Source: Sulfitobacter sp. JL08
Lineage (GTDB): Bacteria; Pseudomonadota; Alphaproteobacteria; Rhodobacterales; Rhodobacteraceae
Reading direction: 5' to 3'
Assembly: GCF_003352045.1 (NCBI RefSeq)
Contig: NZ_CP025815.1
Location: 620,001-684,000, forward strand
DNA length: 64,000 bases
Shown here: positions 8,327-17,278 of the stretch, one piece after another
Position numbering within the stretch: the stretch's first letter is position 1
How the letters are laid out: each line of letters begins with the position of its first letter
Translations under genes and position numbers: made by a program
Notes under the pieces: model-generated
The model's database searches: none
What the model saw: only the letters and a program-made list of their open reading frames with translations
Told to the model about the DNA's origin: nothing

Positions 8327-9987
8327 TTTTCCAATATTCCACCAGAACCTGGAGCCAACGCTTCACGTAGCCATAAGTGGCTGTCGGGCACGGTTGGCTC
8401 CTGAACATGGAAATTCTCTCCATCATCCAAGAGCGCAGCAGCCTGATCCTCTTTCTGCGCTTCGGTGTCACGGCCGAGTGCCTTTAGCGAAAGGATGAGC
8501 AACTTTCTAAATCCGCGCACACTCGGCTTCAGGTCAATCATCTCTTTCAGAGTTGAGATAGTGCCTTCAAAATCCTCGCCGCAGAACTGTGCTACGGCCA
8601 TATGCAGGCGACGGTATGCCCAATAGGGATCGTATTTTAGCTCCGTACCTTTTCTCATGGCCTTAACGGCTTTGTCGAAATCTTCCGTAAGTATGAAAGC
8701 ATATCCAAGACCTATGTGAGCCTGCGGATAATTTGGGCTGAGGTCATAACATCGTTTTGCGTCCGACATGACTTTTTCGGGATCGCGCTCGGTGATGCTG
8801 CGAAACAAACATCTGGTGAAAAATACAAAATCGCTTTGTGGCATCAATTCCACCGCACGGTCATGCGCGGCAATCAACTCGGTCAGCTTGTCACCTTCGA
8901 TAGGCTCGAAGCGAATTTGATAACGCATCACGACGCCGATAGCCAACATGCTCAAGCTCATCCCGTCTTTGGGGTTCAAGCGCCGCGCGCGGTCCATTAC
9001 CGAGATGCAGCGCTCCAAATCTGGGATCGTACATTCGTAGAATAGACCCGCTGCTCTTGTGCGCAGTTCCGATACACTAAGATTTTCGTCGGGAATTTCG
9101 CCAATACGGTTATTGTCTAGTGAATTTACGAACAGTCGCAGCTTTGCATCGACTTGCGCGGATACATCGTCGCAAAAATCATATAGATCAGTGGCATCTC
9201 CTTCAAATACGTCCGCCCAAACAGTTGAGGCGTCGTCGCGCAGGATGAGTGATAGGTTGACGCGGGCGCGCCCTCCAGATGCGCGAAATCTGCCGCGCAG
9301 AGTATAGGTTGTCCTGTCATTCGATCCTACGGACACGTCGCGTACTCTGATGCCGGTTCGACGGGACAAGCCGTGAACGATTTGTTCGTGTAAATCGTCC
9401 GCAGCAGCAGCCGTTTCCTCTGTAGCAGGTGCGGCAACCAGTTTTTCTACTCCAATCACCGGAACCTCTTCCGACCGACTGCCGACAAACATTTTTTCCG
9501 GCCGCCACTGGAAACACTGGATCGGTCGCGGGATGTTTTTGAGTTTGAATGTGCCAGCATCTGAAAATCCCTGACACTGCTTTTCTGACAGTTGATTGTA
9601 TATATCTGCCGATACCAAAACGCCTCCGGGAGGTGCTTCTGTTTGTAATCGGCAAGCGATATTTACGCCTGCTCCGTACAAGTCTGCTTCGTCGCGTACG
9701 ATATCACCCATGTGAATGCCAATCCGCAGGCGGGTTTTCGGGTGTTCAGCAAGCCCGTTCTGAATTTCCAAAGCAGCAAGTACACTGGCAGCGACTGACG
9801 GATACGCTATGATCCAACCGTCCCCCATCCGCTTAAGAACCTCGCCTTCATGACGCTCTACAACAGGTTCGAGCAATCGATCACGCAATTCATGTACGAG
9901 AGAGATCGTGGCGCTTTCATCCTGCGCCATCATTAAAGAGTAGTCGGCAATATCGGCGGCTTGAATAAACGCGAAACGGCGCGTCAT
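8317..9987 (-). CDS. Soluble class III cyclase with C-terminal TPR region
   Basis: A 556-residue protein. The cyclase domain occupies residues 1-165. Metal aspartates D12 (AADIADYS) and D56 (RMGDGW) and the N109/R113 pair (GVNIACR) are all present. The middle (about 185-300) resembles the TolB-like module of related cyclases, and residues about 330-540 contain TPR units. Unlike the 642-2504 protein it has no transmembrane segment. AAGAGAG precedes the ATG. The stop codon lies inside a dispersed repeat, so the last residues may differ from homologues. Nucleotide specificity is not deducible. Confidence 0.85.
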   Translation of the reverse strand: MTRRFAFIQAADIADYSLMMAQDESATISLVHELRDRLLEPVVERHEGEVLKRMGDGWIIAYPSVAASVLAALEIQNGLAEHPKTRLRIGIHMGDIVRDEADLYGAGVNIACRLQTEAPPGGVLVSADIYNQLSEKQCQGFSDAGTFKLKNIPRPIQCFQWRPEKMFVGSRSEEVPVIGVEKLVAAPATEETAAAADDLHEQIVHGLSRRTGIRVRDVSVGSNDRTTYTLRGRFRASGGRARVNLSLILRDDASTVWADVFEGDATDLYDFCDDVSAQVDAKLRLFVNSLDNNRIGEIPDENLSVSELRTRAAGLFYECTIPDLERCISVMDRARRLNPKDGMSLSMLAIGVVMRYQIRFEPIEGDKLTELIAAHDRAVELMPQSDFVFFTRCLFRSITERDPEKVMSDAKRCYDLSPNYPQAHIGLGYAFILTEDFDKAVKAMRKGTELKYDPYWAYRRLHMAVAQFCGEDFEGTISTLKEMIDLKPSVRGFRKLLILSLKALGRDTEAQKEDQAAALLDDGENFHVQEPTVPDSHLWLREALAPGSGGILENTK

Positions 9988-10298
9988 TTTGGTTCTCTCT
10001 TTCCATTGGCGCAGCGACTTGAAGATTTCACGCTAACAAAAATAATTTATTATCAAGACTACTGAAGTTTGACGAAGCAAGCTAGGTTTCTCAAGGTTTA
10101 AACTGTTTCAAACCGGCAGCTCTGGGCTCCAGGCGGTCAAGCGCTGCAGCAAGCAAGAAGGTCCGGTCTGATTGGGGGCAGCCGTTCGGTCTGGGTGCCT
10201 TCACCGGCGACAATGCGGACAAAGAATGCAATGCAGTTTGGAATGCGCTAGCGTGAAACCCGGTGAGCGATTGCAAAGCTATTCTCGGGGAGGCGAAA
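9988..10298. other. Divergent intergenic region, nothing recognised
   Basis: About 310 bp between the start of the soluble cyclase gene and the methyltransferase gene, which diverge. It should carry both promoters. An AT-rich stretch lies at 10034-10058, but no operator or RNA was recognised. Confidence 0.5.
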
Positions 10299-10928
10299 AT
10301 GTCGGGCGAGACTGAGGGACTTGGGCATGTGTACGACGTTGACGGGTCCGAAGCGGCACAGAACGCATACAATGATTGGGCCGCTAGCTACGATGCCGAT
10401 AACGTTGGTAAGGGCTACAGGATACCGTGGCTAGCGGCTGCTTTTTTTGCGCGACATGTACCACTTGGTTCTGGACCAATTCTGGACGCTGGTTGTGGCA
10501 CGGGCCTTGTAGGAGAGGCGTTGTCAATTCTTGGATATGACAATGTTGTAGGCGCGGATTTATCTCCTAAAATGCTGAAACTGGCATCTTCATTAGGCGT
10601 TTATGAACGCCATTACATGCACGACTTAGCGGAACCCCTCCCGGAAACGGATGACTACTTTGCCGCAGTAGCGTGTATCGGCTCCCTAGGGCCGGGGCAT
10701 GCGCCCGCAAGTTGTTTGGCAGAGTTCATTCGTGTGACGAGGCCTGGTGGTAAAGTTATTCTAAACGTCAGGCACGATACCTACGAGGAACAAGGCCTAA
10801 AAGCTGTTGTTGAATCGCACAAGACATCAAAGCAGTGGATGCAAGTTGCAGCCTCGCCCGTATTTAGGCCATTTCTTCTAGCAGAACCAAACGTAACAGC
10901 GCAGCTCCAAGTGTATGCCGTTCTTTAG
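10299..10928 (+). CDS. Class I SAM-dependent methyltransferase
   Basis: A 209-residue protein. The ATG at 10299 is chosen over an upstream GTG (10263) because GGGGAGG ends 5 nt before it. The motif I glycine-rich loop reads LDAGCGTGLVG, followed by the acidic end of strand 2 (VGADLS), the PLPETDDYFAAV region and the post-motif RPGGKVIL. This is the usual Methyltransf_11/25 fold with an N-terminal YNDWAASYD cap. The substrate is unknown and no partner gene is adjacent. Codon use and AT content resemble the surrounding accessory DNA. Confidence 0.82.
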   Translation: MSGETEGLGHVYDVDGSEAAQNAYNDWAASYDADNVGKGYRIPWLAAAFFARHVPLGSGPILDAGCGTGLVGEALSILGYDNVVGADLSPKMLKLASSLGVYERHYMHDLAEPLPETDDYFAAVACIGSLGPGHAPASCLAEFIRVTRPGGKVILNVRHDTYEEQGLKAVVESHKTSKQWMQVAASPVFRPFLLAEPNVTAQLQVYAVL

Positions 10929-11409
10929 AAATTAGTCTGGAGCAGCAAAGCCCCATAAAGCCGTGGGCATACAATAAGTCCGCTCCGGGCTCGATGCAGT
11001 CATTCGACTGTTCTTCTCTGATGACCGGTTCGTCGCGTTAAGCAGCCGCTCACAACCGGAAATTCGAAGTTTTGGTTCTAAACGACTGCTTTCACCAGGA
11101 CCGGACGTTCGCTGCGGTTGCGACGTATGTCTCACATGCGGACGAACCTGCCGTTCGCCGCAGTGCGACCGAACAAGAACAAAAGAATGCTTAAAGTACC
11201 TGATGGGGCAGCCAAGACCAAGCTATACTGCCTTTGTTGGCGCTACAAAGATCATCATCGATAGGTCACATTCGCTACATCGACTACCGTATATGGCTAT
11301 TTTTCGAGGTTTCGTTTCGACTGAGTACCTATTGCCTTGGTCGAGTTATTGTATGTGCTCCGATAAACTAAAGTTGGCACCGGAGCACATTGTTTTTGTC
11401 AGTCTTTAA
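10929..11409. other. Intergenic region with degraded dispersed repeats
   Basis: Some 480 bp without a supported gene. GGGCTCGATGCAGTCATTC near 10988 recurs near 15188. Positions 11066-11117 are a reverse copy of the 2563-2617 block. A further decayed CTGCCGTTCGCCGCAGTGCGACC block lies around 11147-11170. Confidence 0.55.
11066..11117 (-). repeat. Dispersed intergenic repeat, partial copy
   Basis: The order AATTCGAAGTTTTGGTTCTAA, ACGACTGCTTTCACC, then GACGTTCGCTGC matches the reverse complement of 2563-2617 with few mismatches. Confidence 0.7.
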
Positions 11410-12981
11410 TCAGAGATTGCCGCGAGACATTTCGCTAGCGATGTGATCGGCTTGCCGAATGGCAAGCGCCACAATGGTTAGTGTCGGGTTTTCCGCCGCC
11501 CCTGTGGTGAACTGCGACCCGTCCGAAATGAACAGGTTTGCGATATCGTGCGTTTGGCCCCATTTATTGACCACGCCGTCACGCGGATTCTCCGACATCC
11601 GGTTGGTGCCCAGATTGTGTGTCGAAGGATAAGGGGGAGTTGGGAAGGTGCGCGTGGCCCCCACCGCATCATAGACTGCCATGCCTTGTTTGTAGGCATG
11701 ATTGCGCATCGCGATATCATTGGGATGATCGTCAAAGTGCACGTTTGCAACTGGCAGGCCGAATTGATCCTTAACGTCCATATTCAGCGTAACACGGTTG
11801 GTTTCTTGCGGCATGTCTTCTCCGACAATCCACATGCCAGCCATGTTCTCGTAACTGTCCAGAGCTGTGGTGAACTCGCGTCCCCATCCCCCAGGATCAA
11901 GAAATGCCGCCATGAAGGGCAGGCCAAGAGCGAGCGTTTCAAGTTCATAGCCGCCCACAAATCCACGGGATGGATCATGACGCGCCTCGTCCTGAATGAT
12001 GCCTGCCATTGTGGTACCGCGCCACATCTTCACCGGTTGGTCAAAGACCGCATACACCGAACCGGTCATGTGCCGCATGTAGTTACGACCTACTTGACCA
12101 GAGGAGTTTGCCAGACCATCCGGGAACATTGATGACGCTGAGTTTAACAGCATGCGCGGCGACTCAAACGAATTGCCAGCCACACAAACAAGGCGGGCCT
12201 TTTGCATCTGCAAATTACCTTCTGCGTCAAAGTACTCCACACCAGTGATCTTGCCGCTGTCATCGTGCAAAATGCGTGCAACGTGAGATTTGGAGCGCAC
12301 CTCAAGATTCCCAGTCGCTTCGCCCTCAGGGATGTCCACGTAGCCTGCCGACCACTTGGCACCCCATTTACATCCTTGGAAGCAAAAGCCGGTCTGCTGG
12401 CACATTGAACGTTCACGATTTTCATCCGAATTGATCGCCATGCGGCCGGTGTGGACTTGTTCATAGCCCAGAGCCTTTGCACCCTTTTCGAAGACCTTAT
12501 AATTATTGTTTCCCGGCAGTCCGGGACGATCGCCCGTGCGGGTCACACCGAGCTTGTCTTCAGCCTTTGTGTACCACTGGTCCATTTCGCCTGGATCAAT
12601 TGGCCAATCCAAAAGATTTGCCCCCTGAACATCGCCGTATGTGGTCTTTGCTTTCCATTCGTGGTCCTGGAATCGCAAAGACGCACCGGCCCAGTGTTGG
12701 GTGGTGCCGCCGACGGATTTTACAATCCAGGCAGGCAGGCCAGAAAAGTCCTTGGCAACGCGCCAATCACCAGACGTGGTCCGTGGGTCCAGCCAGGCCA
12801 ATTGCCCAAAGCTTTCCCACTCATCATTGATGAAGTCTTGTGGAAGGTGCCGCCCGCCAGCCTCGAGTGCAACAACACTCACGCCTTTTTGCGCCAATTC
12901 GTTTGCGAGCACGCCGCCGCCCGCGCCAGTTCCGATTACGACAACAACGCTGTCGTCTGTGAGATCAAATGGTGCCGTCAT
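11410..12981 (-). CDS. GMC-family FAD-dependent oxidoreductase (gluconate/sugar dehydrogenase large subunit type)
   Basis: A 523-residue flavoprotein. The N-terminal dinucleotide-binding motif reads VVVVIGTGAGGG, followed by ELAQKG and the acidic strand end ALEAGG. The C-terminal GMC signature region includes THNLGTNRMS (active-site His region) and AAENPTLTIVALA. Together with the Tat-exported small subunit gene 15 nt upstream it matches two-subunit membrane-linked sugar or sugar-acid dehydrogenases, such as gluconate 2-dehydrogenase. The large subunit has no export signal of its own, so it is presumably co-exported by hitchhiking on its partner. The usual cytochrome c subunit gene is not next to it, so the electron acceptor is unclear. 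The substrate is not predictable. Confidence 0.85.
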   Translation of the reverse strand: MTAPFDLTDDSVVVVIGTGAGGGVLANELAQKGVSVVALEAGGRHLPQDFINDEWESFGQLAWLDPRTTSGDWRVAKDFSGLPAWIVKSVGGTTQHWAGASLRFQDHEWKAKTTYGDVQGANLLDWPIDPGEMDQWYTKAEDKLGVTRTGDRPGLPGNNNYKVFEKGAKALGYEQVHTGRMAINSDENRERSMCQQTGFCFQGCKWGAKWSAGYVDIPEGEATGNLEVRSKSHVARILHDDSGKITGVEYFDAEGNLQMQKARLVCVAGNSFESPRMLLNSASSMFPDGLANSSGQVGRNYMRHMTGSVYAVFDQPVKMWRGTTMAGIIQDEARHDPSRGFVGGYELETLALGLPFMAAFLDPGGWGREFTTALDSYENMAGMWIVGEDMPQETNRVTLNMDVKDQFGLPVANVHFDDHPNDIAMRNHAYKQGMAVYDAVGATRTFPTPPYPSTHNLGTNRMSENPRDGVVNKWGQTHDIANLFISDGSQFTTGAAENPTLTIVALAIRQADHIASEMSRGNL

Positions 12982-12995
12982 GGTGCCACTCTCCC

Positions 12996-13520
12996 TTATA
13001 GCCAGTTGATGTCATTGAAGCCGCGGTCGATATAACCGCCCTGAGAGAAGGACTCGCCCTCATATCCAAAGAGCGGCCAGACCGCCTTTTGGTTATAAAG
13101 CCCGGTCACTAATCCGCCTCGGACTTGCTGAAAGAACGCGCTGTTTTCCATGCCGCGCAAAACATCGACGCGATCTCGCTCCCATCCCATCGACAGGTAG
13201 TCGGCATGTCCTTTGCCCTGTGCCGCTGCGTTCAATGCTGCTATACCAGCTTCGACACCCGGTGCCGCCTCTTCGGTGTCATAGGCTTTGACGGCGACGG
13301 CGTAATATTCATCACCCACATGATCATGCGGGTAGATATCACGGGCCATCTGAACCAGCGTTGCCATCGTTTCAGGCTTGAGCGCTGAAGTTTCCATCGC
13401 CCATGCACCATCGGCACTTGCAAGATATCCGGCGCCAACAACGAAACTTGCGCCTGCAGCCATCGACCGAGACAGCAATTGCCGCCGTGTCAGTGCCCTG
13501 TTGTGATTATTGTTTTCCAT
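12996..13520 (-). CDS. Gluconate 2-dehydrogenase subunit 3-like protein with Tat signal
   Basis: A 174-residue protein whose first 41 residues form a twin-arginine signal: TRRQLLSRSM, then a hydrophobic stretch, then an AWA cleavage site near residue 41. The mature part resembles the small (gamma) subunit of FAD-GMC sugar dehydrogenases. It is first in a two-gene unit with the oxidoreductase downstream (15 nt gap). A GGAGG lies 5-10 nt before the ATG. The likely role is export and stabilisation of the flavoprotein in the periplasm. Confidence 0.82.
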   Translation of the reverse strand: MENNNHNRALTRRQLLSRSMAAGASFVVGAGYLASADGAWAMETSALKPETMATLVQMARDIYPHDHVGDEYYAVAVKAYDTEEAAPGVEAGIAALNAAAQGKGHADYLSMGWERDRVDVLRGMENSAFFQQVRGGLVTGLYNQKAVWPLFGYEGESFSQGGYIDRGFNDINWL

Positions 13521-13552
13521 TTCACTTTCCTCCCTAATGAATGCGCGTGCTT

Positions 13553-13948
13553 TTATTGGTAGTGACCTGCACGCTGCAGAACTTCGATCTCGTACCCATC
13601 AGGGTCTTGAACGAAGAAAAATTTGGCGATGACATCGCCATCTGGCGCAAACTCAACAACTTTGCGCGGATTAAGATTTTCGGACTCAAAACGCGCATGT
13701 TCGGCGTCTAGATCATCAACTGAGAACGCAATGTGCCCATAGCCATCGCCCAGATCGTACGGTTCAGTACGGTCTTTGTTGATCGTCAGTTCTAGTTCGA
13801 ACGAAGTCTCTTCGTTCCTGAGATAGATGAGTGTGAACGACGAGAAATCGAGGCGATGTGCCACTTTCAACCCGAACGCCCGATTATAAAAGTCTGTTGA
13901 TCGCGCCTCGTCCAATACGCGGATCATGCTGTGTATGGCTTTTGCCAT
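13553..13948 (-). CDS. VOC family / lactoylglutathione lyase-like protein
   Basis: A 131-residue protein beginning MAKAIHSMIRV. The ATG at 13948 has GGGAGGC just upstream and is preferred to a longer frame. It carries the vicinal-oxygen-chelate pattern: HSMIRVLDEARSTDFYNRAFG, then TSFELELTIN, GYGHIAFSVDD and finally FVQDPDGYEIEVLQ. His, Glu and the final Glu at the usual metal positions suggest a glyoxalase I-like metal site. It may detoxify methylglyoxal or serve another VOC reaction. It sits 32 nt downstream of the Tat subunit gene's start side, in the same direction, with no evident shared function. Confidence 0.8.
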   Translation of the reverse strand: MAKAIHSMIRVLDEARSTDFYNRAFGLKVAHRLDFSSFTLIYLRNEETSFELELTINKDRTEPYDLGDGYGHIAFSVDDLDAEHARFESENLNPRKVVEFAPDGDVIAKFFFVQDPDGYEIEVLQRAGHYQ

Positions 13949-14039
13949 GCGTGCCTCCCAACTATTTAAGTGGTTCTGGCAGGCTGACATTTTTAAATGC
14001 TTGTGGGTAGTAAAGGAATACTACAAAGCTGTATTCAAC

Positions 14040-14333
14040 CTATTCGGCCGCGACCTGTCCGGTGCTCGAACCTTGGTGCATTTCCATATGAAGCAAACAA
14101 GTGCATCGTAGAAGTGACGTAAAATTCTCTGTTTCACCATATATCTCAAGCACTTCGGCATGAAGCTTTGAGACGAAGCCAGGCGTTGTATAACCTTGGT
14201 TTTCAGCAAGTTCGTCAACAATCGCCCAAAAAGATTTTTCCAAGCGTACACTGGTGCTTTGTCCATTCAACCGCATGCGCCGAGTTTCCCGCTTGTAGCG
14301 TTCAGGGTCCTGACCGGCAAATATCTGGCACAT
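14040..14333 (-). CDS. Ribbon-helix-helix domain protein
   Basis: A 97-residue protein. The start at 14333 (MCQIFAGQDP) has GGGAGAA about 7 nt upstream. A longer frame exists but lacks start signals. The core RRMRLNGQSTSVRLEKSFW followed by two helices matches the RHH_4 family (PF13467) of small putative DNA-binding proteins common in alphaproteobacteria, several of which begin with the same MCxIFxxQDP motif. Probably a regulator. No target site is visible. Confidence 0.75.
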   Translation of the reverse strand: MCQIFAGQDPERYKRETRRMRLNGQSTSVRLEKSFWAIVDELAENQGYTTPGFVSKLHAEVLEIYGETENFTSLLRCTCLLHMEMHQGSSTGQVAAE

Positions 14334-14540
14334 AAAATTCTCCCTTTCGTCCTCCCCAGCCAGAGCGAGATAACGAGCCGAACGTAAACACTCATGGAAC
14401 GCTCTGGCGTTGTCAAAGCTTACGACATGCTGCATTTTTGTAAACCGCTGACAGAACAAATCGTACGGTTGCCAAGTCACCAACCCAACAACAGTCTTTC
14501 CCACCCGTTAGGCGACGCAGACAAACATTATATGTTCTAA

Positions 14541-14870
14541 TTAACCGGCTGCCGGAAGATAGGGAATGGCTCCGGCAAGGTCAGTATCGTCGATAACATG
14601 GAAGCGGCTAACACTTCCTGCTTGGCGCGCTTCGCCAAAAGGCTTGTATTCTGGATCATTTGCAAATGCATCAAGAGCCTCACGCGATGGGAATTGAATC
14701 AACGCAATCAGAGTTGTGTCTAGGCCCTCGCCTTCAATGGTCTGAATGTTACCGCTCCGTGACAGATACTTGCCACCGTGCTTCGCAACAATATCGTGAA
14801 CCTTTGCGGCATATTCCGGAATCCAAGCGTCATCCGTAACTTTAACATCAGCGATCAGAAATACGGACAT
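14541..14870 (-). CDS. DUF1330 family protein
   Basis: A 109-residue small alpha/beta protein with the DUF1330 pattern: DDAWIPEYAAKVHDIVAKHGGKYLSR near the N-terminus, then LIQFPSREALDAFANDPEYKPF. It belongs to the dimeric alpha-beta barrel superfamily. A good GGAGG precedes the ATG. The function of the family is not established. Confidence 0.82.
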   Translation of the reverse strand: MSVFLIADVKVTDDAWIPEYAAKVHDIVAKHGGKYLSRSGNIQTIEGEGLDTTLIALIQFPSREALDAFANDPEYKPFGEARQAGSVSRFHVIDDTDLAGAIPYLPAAG

Positions 14871-15532
14871 ATTGCCCTCCTTTTTTGGAATTATTTTTAT
14901 GAATGGAGCATAGCAGCGAAAACCTCATGTGTCTCCTCACTACAGCTAATGATGATTTTCAACTCTGGCGTACTTTCTGATTTGGATAAAAACAAACCGA
15001 TTAAACAAAAGCTGCTTGGAGCTGACGGTAGTTATTCGCTGTGGTTGTGAACGACCTTTCCAAACGATTGTCGGCACAGTGCTAAAAGCGGAAGTTCGCA
15101 ACAAAGCAGCGTTCAGTTGCCGGATTATTGTCCGTTTAAGGGCGCCCGGTTTGCTGCGTGAGCGAAGATCGCGATTTCAATCTGGCTGCAATGGGCTCGA
15201 TGCAGTCATTCACCGAAATTTGGTGACTGTCTGCTGTGCAGCGCAAAGCAGTCCTTCATGGCTGCAAATTCGAATTTTTGCTTTTGAACGAATGCTTTTA
15301 CCGGCACCAGACGTTCGCTGCACTCTGTATTAATGACCGCCTTGAGGACTTTCCCGTCATTCGGTTTTCTTACATCGCGGACGCAGCATCGCTTCGCGTT
15401 TGCGGCATGCCTGTCGCCGCGTTGCAGCTCACGTCGCCATTGCGGCCGTTTAACTTGGCTATTTGACATTAAATCCAAACCCCACTTTCGCTGCGCAGCG
15501 TCAGAACCATCGAGACGCGAACAATGCGGCAA
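14871..15532. other. Intergenic region with dispersed repeats
   Basis: No supported gene. Besides the repeat copy at about 15250-15362, decayed pieces occur at 15061-15130 and at 15183-15206, the latter sharing GGGCTCGATGCAGTCATTC with 10988. Confidence 0.55.
15250..15362 (-). repeat. Dispersed intergenic repeat, copy near 15262
   Basis: Reverse copy of the 2519-2617 part of copy B. In order it shows AAATTCGAA, GCTTTTACCGGCACCAGACG, TTCGCTGCACTCTGTATTAA and TGACCGCC, with many single changes in between. Confidence 0.75.
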
Positions 15533-15688
15533 TTAGTCAGACGCTATTGAGCCTTGGGAGGCGAGGTATGCGTCTAGCTCACTGACGAAACGGTCTGATC
15601 TGTCTGTGATCCATTCGACGAATAGTGCCCGCAAATCAGATTTCGCCCGGGATCGCGCCCATCGGAGACGATAGGCGTACTTTGAAGG
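15533..15688 (-). pseudogene. C-terminal fragment of an unrecognised gene
   Basis: A minus-strand frame of about 50 codons between two stops reads YAYRLRWARSRAKSDLRALF, then a WITDRSDRF stretch, and ends YLASQGSIASD. Its composition is protein-like, but it has no start codon and ends abruptly at 15688, beside the IS3 remnant. The simplest reading is that insertion and deletion at an IS removed the rest of the gene. The family was not recognised. Confidence 0.35.
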
Positions 15689-15732
15689 CTATTGAGAACC
15701 TTGCCAACTAACTTTGAGGCTGGGAGGCCGAC

Positions 15733-15859
15733 ATGGGGACAAGCAATTACAGCGACGAGTTTAAGCGGGACGCGGTGCAGCAGATCACGGTGCGGGGGTA
15801 CCCGGTTCGCGAGGTTTCACGGCGTTTTGGGGGTAAGCACGCATTCGCTCTACAAATGG
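15733..15859 (+). pseudogene. IS3-family transposase orfA remnant (frameshifted, truncated)
   Basis: MGTSNYSDEFKRDAVQQITV followed by REVSRRFG is the N-terminus of IS3-family OrfA (helix-turn-helix part). A one-base gain near 15831 moves the rest into another frame, where it continues as GVSTHSLYKW, the normal next segment. After 15859 the similarity stops. GGGAGG precedes the ATG. OrfB and any recognisable terminal inverted repeats are absent, so this is a dead relic. Confidence 0.75.
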
Positions 15860-15931
15860 ACGAAGCCTACGAATGGCTCTGCTTCTCACTGAAATCTATG
15901 CTCACGTTTACCTGCTCAGCCAAGTTGGGTA

Positions 15932-16351
15932 TCAGCCCCTAGTCAAAGCATGTGCGCCGGAAAGAAAGGCATTCTTCAAATAGACAGGAAGTTTATCTGG
16001 ATATGCCTCGACTTCTTTCTTGGCGAAGTGAGCAAGGGCCACCGGACTGACAAACCTCGTATCACAACCTTCAACGAGTTGGATTAGAGTTTCGATTTTG
16101 AAGGATACGGCTCCACCGGCCATTCTGCCTTTTTTGGCACGGGTTTTGATCACAAAGGTGTCAATTTCGTTTTCGCGGGCAAAGTCGTGAAGAGCTGCTA
16201 GGAATGAACGTAGATCGGCCTCAGATGTGTCATCCTCGAGCTCTATTCGGGTGGTCTTTGGTCGACGCATCTCCACGTTACCGTCATCATTTAGGTGGAC
16301 GACGGCAAGCCGAACCTCTTTTGCCGAAATCTCGCATCCACATACTACCAT
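15932..16351 (-). CDS. DUF3010 family protein
   Basis: A 139-residue protein starting MVVCGCEISAKEVRLAVV. The later segments FVIKTRAKKGRMAGGAVSFK and the alanine/lysine-rich C-terminus fit DUF3010, a family of unknown function with a possible RNase H-like fold. TGAGGAAAA precedes the ATG. It stands alone between the IS relic and tspO. Confidence 0.72.
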   Translation of the reverse strand: MVVCGCEISAKEVRLAVVHLNDDGNVEMRRPKTTRIELEDDTSEADLRSFLAALHDFARENEIDTFVIKTRAKKGRMAGGAVSFKIETLIQLVEGCDTRFVSPVALAHFAKKEVEAYPDKLPVYLKNAFLSGAHALTRG

Positions 16352-16504
16352 GTACTTTTCCTCAATGTGCTAAACCCACATTACCAGTCTTTTCTGATCT
16401 GATAACCCGATTACCCGGTGCTGCTTGTTTCAGGTTTGGGCTAACGGAATTGTGCCCAGCGAATGAGTCGTAAAGATAGTGATTTGTAGTAGCAGTGCCA
16501 AAAC

Positions 16505-16984
16505 TCACAAATTCGCCATATCCAACGGTTTCTGATCCGGGTTCAGGCGTACCATGGAAAGGTTTAAGGCTGCCGCAACACTCACCCAAACCAGATAGGG
16601 CATGAATGCAAGCCCAGCCCATGTGTCCAATTGCCAATGGGTTAGTGTCGCCCCCAGAACCGCGCACCACAAGCAGGCCATGATAGGGATCGAGGCACGT
16701 AGATGGCGCAGCCCAAAGAATACTGGCGTCCAAAGCGCGTTGAGCACGATCTGAATGGCCCAGAATGCCATCGCATATGCGTTGCCCTCCAGACCGGCCA
16801 CACGAGAGCCAGCGAATGCGATCAGCAAATAGATGGACGTCCAAGCCACCGGAAACAACCAGTTTGGTGGTACCCAAGAAGGCTTGTTTAAACCTTTATA
16901 CCAGGACCCTGTTGGGAACAGCGCTCCAGTTGCCCCAGCGCAAATTGATGCGGCAAGAAAAAGGAAGAACAAAAGGAAATCCAT
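16505..16984 (-). CDS. tspO: TspO/MBR family tryptophan-rich sensory protein
   Basis: A 159-residue membrane protein with five predicted transmembrane helices. Typical TspO features are present: GLNKPSWVPPNWLFPVAWTS in the first loop/helix 2 region, then NALWTPVFFGL and a WxxD-like stretch before the last helices. TspO proteins bind porphyrins and related ligands. In Rhodobacter sphaeroides TspO negatively affects photosynthesis gene expression in response to oxygen. Whether this organism is phototrophic cannot be told from the window. Confidence 0.88.
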   Translation of the reverse strand: MDFLLFFLFLAASICAGATGALFPTGSWYKGLNKPSWVPPNWLFPVAWTSIYLLIAFAGSRVAGLEGNAYAMAFWAIQIVLNALWTPVFFGLRHLRASIPIMACLWCAVLGATLTHWQLDTWAGLAFMPYLVWVSVAAALNLSMVRLNPDQKPLDMANL

Positions 16985-17228
16985 GGAAGGCCCCCGTTAG
17001 GTAATCCCGTAAAACTAGGCTATCGGGCGGACGCTGCCAATCGCTGTGTCGGACTCAGGCCCTGCCATGTCTTGGAATAAGCATAACTGTGCCCATTTCT
17101 TAGAAGCCATTTCTTTTCCGTTGAGGCTACGCGCTGATTAGTGAGACATGCGGACTTCAGGCGGACACAAAACTACCGAGACTACGATCTCTTCCGTTTG
17201 CGTCTTTCAAGTTTTTGTTTTTATTGAT

Positions 17229-17278
17229 TTTTATGGTGCCCCCACACGGACTCGAACCGCGGACCTACTGATTACAAA
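17229..17278 (+). repeat. attL: 50 bp copy of the tRNA-Thr 3' end
   Basis: Fifty bases are identical to 24588-24637 (T-loop, acceptor 3' side, CCA and three flanking Ts). The match resumes further left after a one-T difference. After 17278 the sequence leaves the tRNA consensus, so this is the displaced fragment left by site-specific integration. Confidence 0.92.

Noticed and set aside
642-9987. CBASS-like antiphage system because of the nucleotide cyclases
   Set aside because: These are class III cyclases with TPR/SAM regions, not CD-NTase enzymes, and no effector genes (nuclease, TM or phospholipase) accompany them.
16362-16877. Minus-strand frame overlapping tspO
   Set aside because: It is a shifted reading of the tspO gene, with no membrane pattern or family.
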